64,000 nt of DNA. Source: Phallus indusiatus. Lineage: Eukaryota; Basidiomycota; Agaricomycetes; Phallales; Phallaceae. Positions 58,241 to 64,000 of this stretch are shown here, in pieces. Positions within the stretch are counted from its first letter, which is position 1, and each line of letters opens with the position of its first letter. Where the stretch lies: assembly GCA_027605045.1 (NCBI GenBank), contig JAQFWX010000004.1:2552683-2616682 (forward strand), read 5' to 3'. The notes beneath the pieces were generated by a model that did not search any database, was not told the DNA's origin, and was given only the letters and a program-made list of their open reading frames with translations. Both the position numbers and the translations under genes were made by a program.

Positions 58241-59453
58241 GATGATAGTGATTAAAAAGGTCGAAGTTTGGAAGTTCAGCGAAAGGATACGAGTCAGAAT
58301 GAAAGTAGGAGTTGAGTACCGGTGGAGATAGGTTGTAAGACGTACCTTCCGAGCGTATGAATCTCATTGTAACAAACGAAGAGCTCACAATCATATTTCT
58401 ATTAAAGATATTTGGTCTGCAGTTTTAACGACAATTATCTTTACCGGGTGTAGCGTCAAAGCTACTTACTTTACTTGCGTGCACAAATTATCTTATCTTA
58501 TCGCTTAGTCAGACAAGATAAGATTGAATTGAGCGCTCGTCTTATCATTGCCCGTTCGAGAAACGATGGCCCACAGTGAACAATGATCACGTGCAGGTTT
58601 TTTTTATTCTTAGTTTTGGTGACGGTGTTTATTGTTTAATCTTTTTTTAGCTATTTATTTACATGGAGACTGGTCTCCGGTGTCTCTATCCTAAGCGAAC
58701 CGCCCTAAAAAATGATGTCAATGATCATCATTTGAGTCGGACGCGTTCACTATGAACCGGAGTCGACCGCCGTGCTTTGTTTTACGGAGAAAAAGACCAA
58801 AGTCAGGGTTGAGATCGTGACGTCATTTGCAGTGTGGTTCAGCGCAACTCTCTGGCTTTGACGTTCTTTGACGGCGGGTAGTACACGGGCTGAATTAGCC
58901 TGTGCATCAAATATTCAACTGCGCCACCATTTTGATAAAGATACCAGTGAGAGGAATAGCTTTAAGTCTTCGCATTTTGCGACGATGCTGCTGCCAGGGA
59001 TTAGATAGTTTAGTCGTGATTGTCAATTGCAACATAACGTTTGTATCTTCAGCACAGTTGGCTGCTTCGCTTAGCTTGGTTTACTATTACAAAGCTATGA
59101 ATCACATAAAAACGAGAAGTTATGTTAGTTTCGTCCGTGGTGTGAAAAAAAAAATGAGCTATTGGTCGTCTACTTTCTTTAAAGGAGTGTCGTAAGGGGC
59201 CCGGCAGCGGTGCTACCGTTCCACTAATAGCGTTTGGGACGTGTTGTCTGTACCGAAGTAACGAAATAAATTCAAAGCGCTCATGAGCATTTCAGCGATT
59301 TGCAAACAATTTGGTTTGACGAGTATGTTCCCCGGCCTGTTAGTTCGGGGGTGTGTTGCGTGTCTACTGCTTAATGCTAAATATGTATGTTGAACTTCCT
59401 CAACGAGAACAATATAAAGAAGTACCTCGAAATGATAGAGTATACCAGCAAAT
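58241..59453. other. Intergenic, about 1.2 kb, with GATA-site cluster
   Basis: At about 58490-58550 clustered TTATCTTATCTTATCG and GATAAGATTG plus CTTATC sites appear, some 250-300 bp upstream of the 132-aa gene. The remainder has no credible frame; the plus frame 58902-59195 has no recognisable motif. It also contains the 3' region of SHG1. Confidence 0.4.
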
Positions 59454-60156
59454 TCACATTTTCATTGGCTTATCATCTGGCACTTCACCGTTCTCCAATT
59501 CAACCTCCATGGCATTCGTAGAACCAGGCACTTCTTCATTGTTTGATTTGACTTGCGACGCTACTCAAGAAAATGTTTAGAAATTAAAATGAGAGCATTT
59601 CAGTCGCGTTCAGACTCACAGCTCGCTTGCCATAATTTCGCAGAATCGTTATTTTCGCCGCGGATAATATTTCCTAGGTACTTCTCAATGCTCGACAAAA
59701 ATGCCTCGTCTTTGAAAGTGGAAAGATTTGAGACAGCCTGCTGAATCATCGGATATCTACTTGTAGTCGGTGCCGATCATTTTTTTTGATAAAAACGACA
59801 GAACTCACTTTTCAACCTCTTGCATCAACTCTACGTGTATCGTCTCCTTCATTTTTATCTCTAACCGCTTATCTGTAGCTAATTTGTCTTTGGATATGTC
59901 CTCGATGCCGGTCATAAGTGGTTTAAGAACATCATCCTGCACCATGTGATTAATGTGTTTGACTGTGAAAGAAAGCCCCAGACTAACACTGTTGGTGAAT
60001 TGGGTAAGGAGCTGTCTTCTCAACCGGTCGAATTCGCCGGATTTCTTGAATCTAATGATCGCGTTTAGATGATTTGAATTTGATGTTGAGCATATGAACG
60101 CACTCATCAACTAACTGGGCCGTGCTTTGAAACGTCGCATTCGCTCCTGACGACAT
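59454..60156 (-). CDS. SHG1: COMPASS subunit Shg1 (BOD1/SHG1 domain), five exons (162 aa)
   Basis: Shg1 is a minor subunit of the Set1/COMPASS H3K4 methyltransferase. Exons 60104-60156, 59988-60051, 59809-59936, 59620-59756 and 59454-59560 give 162 residues with correct phases. Start MSSGANATFQSTAQLVDE runs straight into the family core FKKSGEFDRLRRQLLTQF. The next intron is removed to give NSDDVLKPLMTGIEDISKD, then LATDKRLEIKMKETIHVELMQEVEKYP, matching BOD1/SHG1 throughout. The tail is acidic (EVELENGEVPDDKP). All exon borders were set by keeping the conserved domain in frame. Confidence 0.8.
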
Positions 60157-60358
60157 TAGCTCAAAGATCACAGAAAGAGGCTCAGGTTGGTTGCCAATTT
60201 CTGAAAGAAATCGTCCATTGCAGCCGCCACGCTTCGGCAAAATCCGACGAAGTCACGCTTTCAGTCACACTTCATTCATCCAATCACGAATCGAGATCCA
60301 TATAAACATTATATATCTGTGAAGCATGCTACATTGCGACAATTCAAAAATATCTATG

Positions 60359-61880
60359 TCATTCATCCGACTCGACATCCAATGGTTCATCAAGCCTATC
60401 AAGAAATTCCGCGATATCAGATGGCAGAGAAGCTTCTATGGTTGTATATTGGGAAGATTCACCAAAGGAGAACTGAGAACTAGAGGCCGGTAAAGACGAA
60501 GACGAACATGTGTCAGGCATTATTTCATCCATCGATCTACCGCTTCCTGGTCGAAGGACAGACTTCGGATGGAATTCTTGCGTAAAAGGGATGTCCGTTG
60601 GAGAAAATTCAATATCGGACCGGTTGTCTAATTCCTCAAGAAATTCGTGAATGTCAGATGGGCACGTTTCCTCTACGAAAGTATACTGGGAGTCGTTTCG
60701 TCCGAAAGATGATTGGGAACTGGGAGGAGGGCTTTGAGAACTCTCGAATTGGGGAAATTCCATGTCCTCAAACACTGGCGTCGACCTGGTATCCTGTTCT
60801 GCAGGCTCCTCAATTTGATTGGTAGTCGGTGGGGTGGGGGAAAGTACATCAAATGAACTCGCTTGTTTTGCTTGTTCTTGAAATTGCTGCTTAGATTCGA
60901 TACCACATTGATCATCCACATGCGATCTGCCAGCTTTCTTGGCATCGCTGTCATCAGAGCTTTATATCGGCATGAGTGAAGGACCATTCAGTATTATATT
61001 AAATGCCAACTTACTTGTTTTCCATTTGATCTATCCGGGTCTCTGGTTCATGATGGAAACCCTTAGGATCTACTTCAAAACCTCGACTTTTCGCCAAAAA
61101 TACAAGATCCAATTCGGCCGTTTCTTGAGAACAGGGAATGAGTTCTTTTGGAGAAGGAGGGGGCTTTCCAATAAATTTGCGAACTCGCTGGGGAGATATC
61201 ACATATGGCAGTAAATATTGAGATTGGGAGGAAGGGATGATCTCATCAGCAGGAAGAGATGGCGGTTGCGAATTGGGGACCGGAAGCTCTTCCTCGTGCG
61301 GAGACATTGCGAGAGGAGATAGTCTTTCATGAATTTGAGAGGAAGGAATAACAATGGTGGCCTTCTTCAACGGTGAAAACGTTAGTCTGGTTGGGGGTGA
61401 TCGACTCCTGGGTGGCGTGGTAGACGGCGTTTGATCAACCCGAAGCTCCTTCAGGATGAGCTGAGGCTTGGAGCCAAACGTTGTCTTCTCTGTATCGGCG
61501 CACAACGTTCTAGTTGTGCTAGCGCTATTAATCAACGTATCCCCATCCCAGATCTCGTCATCTGAGTTGTCCAGGATAATGATCGGTGTTGTAACGTCTG
61601 CTCCCTGCGCAGCTGCTTCGCAATTTTTCGTAGCGGGTGGCGACTTGGGCGAGCGCTTCCGTTTTTTAGAAGTATAGCTGCATGCGGTTGTATCGGATGT
61701 TTCGGGCTTTCGTTTGTTAGGTGTTATGAACGGATGTTTCTGGGCTGCTTTCGATGCAATCGGTTTCATAAACTGCTCCAGGGAAGATTGATAAACGAGA
61801 GGTTTTTCACGGGTATCTATTCGACTGGAAGCATTCGATTGCGTGGAGTTCAGAGAGTTTCTCTGTCGCCGGGGTGGCAT
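60359..61880 (-). CDS. Uncharacterised nuclear-type protein with SQ and IPSSQ motifs, two exons (488 aa)
   Basis: Exons 61015-61880 and 60359-60959 give 488 residues. Start MPPRRQRNSLNSTQSNASS is basic; residues 30-40 contain SSLEQFMKP, a weak PCNA-binding-like motif. Basic KKRKRSPKSP is a likely nuclear signal. IIILDNSDDEI resembles a SUMO-interacting motif. Repeated SQ-type motifs occur (VIPSSQIHE, EIIPSSQSQY, LIPCSQETAE, then SSQSSFG and SSQFSFGES), with two related C-terminal units ending PSDIHEFLEELD and PSDIAEFLDRLD. This set is common in DNA replication and repair scaffolds, but no family is recognised. The promoter has an ACGCGT (MCB) site. Disordered overall. Confidence 0.6.
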
Positions 61881-61973
61881 ATCGGTAGTTGATGTTGACT
61901 TGAGGTCAGAAAAATCAGGCAGTGAACACGTCGGTCCCGAGAATGATGTGACGATGCGGTTTTACGCGATTGT

Positions 61974-61979
61974 CACGTG
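61974..61979. promoter_or_regulatory. E-box CACGTG in divergent promoter
   Basis: CACGTG palindrome in the 206-bp gap between the SQ-motif gene (start 61880) and the F-box gene (start 62087). Typical bHLH site. Function not shown. Confidence 0.4.
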
Positions 61980-61996
61980 CTCTGTGACATCGCGTG

Positions 61997-62002
61997 ACGC
62001 GT
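61997..62002. promoter_or_regulatory. MCB-type ACGCGT site
   Basis: ACGCGT palindrome, the core bound by MBF at G1/S genes in yeasts, 117 bp upstream of the SQ-motif gene start. Neighbouring TGACGCG sequences lie nearby. Meaning is inferred. Confidence 0.4.
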
Positions 62003-62086
62003 CCGATCGTCCAGCCGGCTGAGTAATGCCTATTTTCACGCGGCCTGACGCGGTTACCGAAACTTTACCTTCATCATCACACCATC

Positions 62087-63739
62087 ATGTCATACGACGA
62101 ATTTCTCAGTATGAATCGGTACGATTTCTGTTCTTTCTCATTTTGATAAATTCTGACATGGAATAGATCACCTGCAGCTACCTTGTTACCCGATTTGCTT
62201 TATACCATTGCTCATCTAGCATACCCGGATTTAGCGAGTCAGCCCGCCTACAAATCTGATTTCATGGTTATCACACAAGTGTGCCGTCATTGGCGTTATA
62301 CATTCCTATCAATTCCCAGCTTTTGGACAAAAATCGAAATCCCAGTCCCACAGATCTCTGACGTCTCATTTTTGGATGAACTCTTGATTCGTTCAGCTGA
62401 TTACCCCCTCGATGTTGCTGTTGATTTAAAGTACTCTGTCAACGTGATGGGTGAATATCTAGACGCCCTTTCCTCTCATATGCACCATGTTCGGAAACTC
62501 ATCATTCGAGAAAGGTCCTTTAACTACCGAGTCAAGTACCTAAACTACGTTTTCTTCCTAATCAACAAGCCTGCCCCGATGCTAAAAGTATTTCATTTTG
62601 ACATGCTTACGAAAGATTGGTCGAGTCATGACCAAAATTTCCTTCATAGCTCTCCATCCGTAATTCGAGGAGAGGTTTTGGATACCTTGTTCAATGACAT
62701 GGCACCTGAGGACCTGCAAGAATTGCATATTTCGTGTATGAGGATTTCCCATCGGCTTCCCGTGGTCAAATCCTTAACAAAATTGTTTCTCAAACATGTG
62801 TGGGGTATTGCTTGCATAAATCATTTATTTGACATTTTAGAAGTTGCTTCTAATAATTTGAAACTCTTGGACATTGGACCTATTCCGACGATTTCACCGA
62901 AATTCAATCCCAAAGCTGTGGACGGTTGTTTCATTAAGTTTTCCTCTCTGGAAACGCTTTCCTTGGATTTAAGTCCCGAAGTTTTAATGGTTGTTTTGGC
63001 CCACATAAAGGTTCCGCCTGACATAAACTGGAGTATTAATGGTCAAGACGTATTATCCAGGCCCAGTCTGAGTATATCCCCTTTGGTATTGTTCTTAAGT
63101 AAAATACGGATGGGAAAGTATCTTCGCATCAAGATAAAAGGAGATGTAATACATATGAACTTCTCCCGTTCGTCTTCAAATTCTTACAACGCAACCGTCA
63201 AGGCAGTCCTGTCCGAAATGCCTGCGTACATGGATCGGCTATATCCTCTTTTTTTCAATCTTAATTTTTCGGAAGTGCGGGTTTGTAACATTATCTGTTC
63301 ATCCCTGCATAGTGACCCTAGATGGATAGAAGCGTATTTATGGATCTCCGGACTTATTTTCAATCATTTGAATCAACTTAAAAAGCTTAGTATCGCCTGC
63401 GATAATACTCAATCCTTGACGACTATCATGATACAACTACAGCCTGCAATGCTGGCTCTACCGTGTCCCCTATTGAGCCATCTGTCAATTGGACTCATAA
63501 CTGCTATAGGTGATAGCCATGGCTTATTTCACATCCTTAAGCATCGGGAGGCGGCCGGCGGTGTTTTACAGACTCTCACCGTAGATTATTTCTACCTTCA
63601 TGAATCGGACGAACGTGATATTCGAGATAAACTAAAGGGGTTTGCTAACATAGTCAAAGTGCACAATTTCGACCTCCTCTCACTATTGCCACCCTCCAAT
63701 AACGCAATCCTCGGCTTCTCAAGCGCTTATACTACTTAG
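62087..63739 (+). CDS. F-box-like protein of the basidiomycete type (534 aa)
   Basis: Two exons (62087-62118, 62167-63739) give 534 residues. The first exon is MSYDEFLSMNR; the junction gives SPAATLLPDLLYTIAHLAYP, then VITQVCRHWRYTFLSIPSFWTKIEI at about residues 45-70. That CRHWR...IPSFW pattern is the F-box-like domain typical of agaricomycetes, where such genes run to hundreds of copies. The rest is leucine-rich, forming irregular LRR-like strands (LELLDIGPI, FSSLETLSLDLSP, LKKLSIACDN, LLSHLSIGLI). It would bind Skp1 and select a substrate for an SCF ubiquitin ligase; the substrate is unknown. Confidence 0.75.
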
Positions 63740-64000
63740 AGGCAGGAGGTTATAACAAGCCTCCAGGACAGCAGAGATTATAATTCTAAACGTTTCCTTG
63801 AAGGCCATTGTACAATGCTCATATATGCTATATTCCGTTCAGAATTGCAGAACGTTATACCTCAAGTTCAACGTAAATAGTCTATGACAATTTAAATGGA
63901 CAATTTATTTTATGTAATACTTTATACCTGTATATTGCTTTAAACAATTTCCGTTATATATCTCTTTCTCAGTGAGATGTAGTATCAAAGCAAGATGATG
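63740..64000. other. 3' region of the F-box-like gene at the right edge
   Basis: AT-rich 3' UTR-like sequence. No further gene is visible before the window ends. Confidence 0.5.

Noticed and set aside
58902..59195. 97-codon plus frame
   Set aside because: No motif, no splice partner, next to the 3' end of SHG1 on the other strand.

Overview
The window looks like nuclear DNA of a filamentous basidiomycete, probably an agaricomycete. Genes are dense and sit on both strands. Almost every one is cut by many 45-80 bp GT-AG introns with CTAAY-type branch sites. Several products belong to families expanded or typical in mushrooms: a DUF6533-like membrane protein, a KDM3-type JmjC protein, a chromodomain Ty3/Gypsy retrotransposon and a MULE-like transposase family. 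Intron positions were worked out by hand from frame, splice sites and family conservation, so single boundaries may be off.

Layout. Left edge: a partial conserved protein runs off the window, followed by about 2.4 kb without clear genes. 2.8-15.9 kb: a housekeeping block with an unrecognised small protein, FES1 (Hsp70 nucleotide exchange factor), an unrecognised 293-aa protein, NCS6/CTU1 (tRNA wobble thiolation), ERG27 (sterol 3-keto reductase), NOP9 (nucleolar PUF protein) and an unrecognised 335-aa protein. 16-21.5 kb: a DUF6533-like membrane protein, a SAM methyltransferase and mitochondrial ribosomal protein uS15m. 21.5-31 kb: SSK1 (HOG-pathway response regulator), a JmjC/KDM3-like demethylase and TAD2 (tRNA A34 deaminase). 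33.4-41 kb: a stand-alone adenylation-domain enzyme, a cytochrome P450 and an amino-acid permease, possibly a small metabolic cluster.

42-52.4 kb: a zinc-binding-type host gene split by a 9.1-kb chromovirus. The element has two identical 264-bp LTRs and a 5-bp target duplication. The duplicated 5 bp are the host intron's own 3' splice site, so splicing might still rejoin the host exons; this is the most unusual feature of the window. 53-57.6 kb: a long multi-exon MULE-like DDE protein with an Asp-rich insert, a KPKEKA repeat and a 60-bp tandem repeat near its end. 57.8-63.7 kb: a 132-aa orphan, SHG1 (COMPASS subunit), a 488-aa nuclear-type protein with SQ motifs, and an F-box-like protein.

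Functional themes seen together (not claimed to be one pathway): tRNA anticodon modification (NCS6, TAD2), chromatin methylation control (SHG1 in the H3K4 methyltransferase, a JmjC demethylase), proteostasis (FES1) and osmotic/oxidative stress signalling (SSK1).
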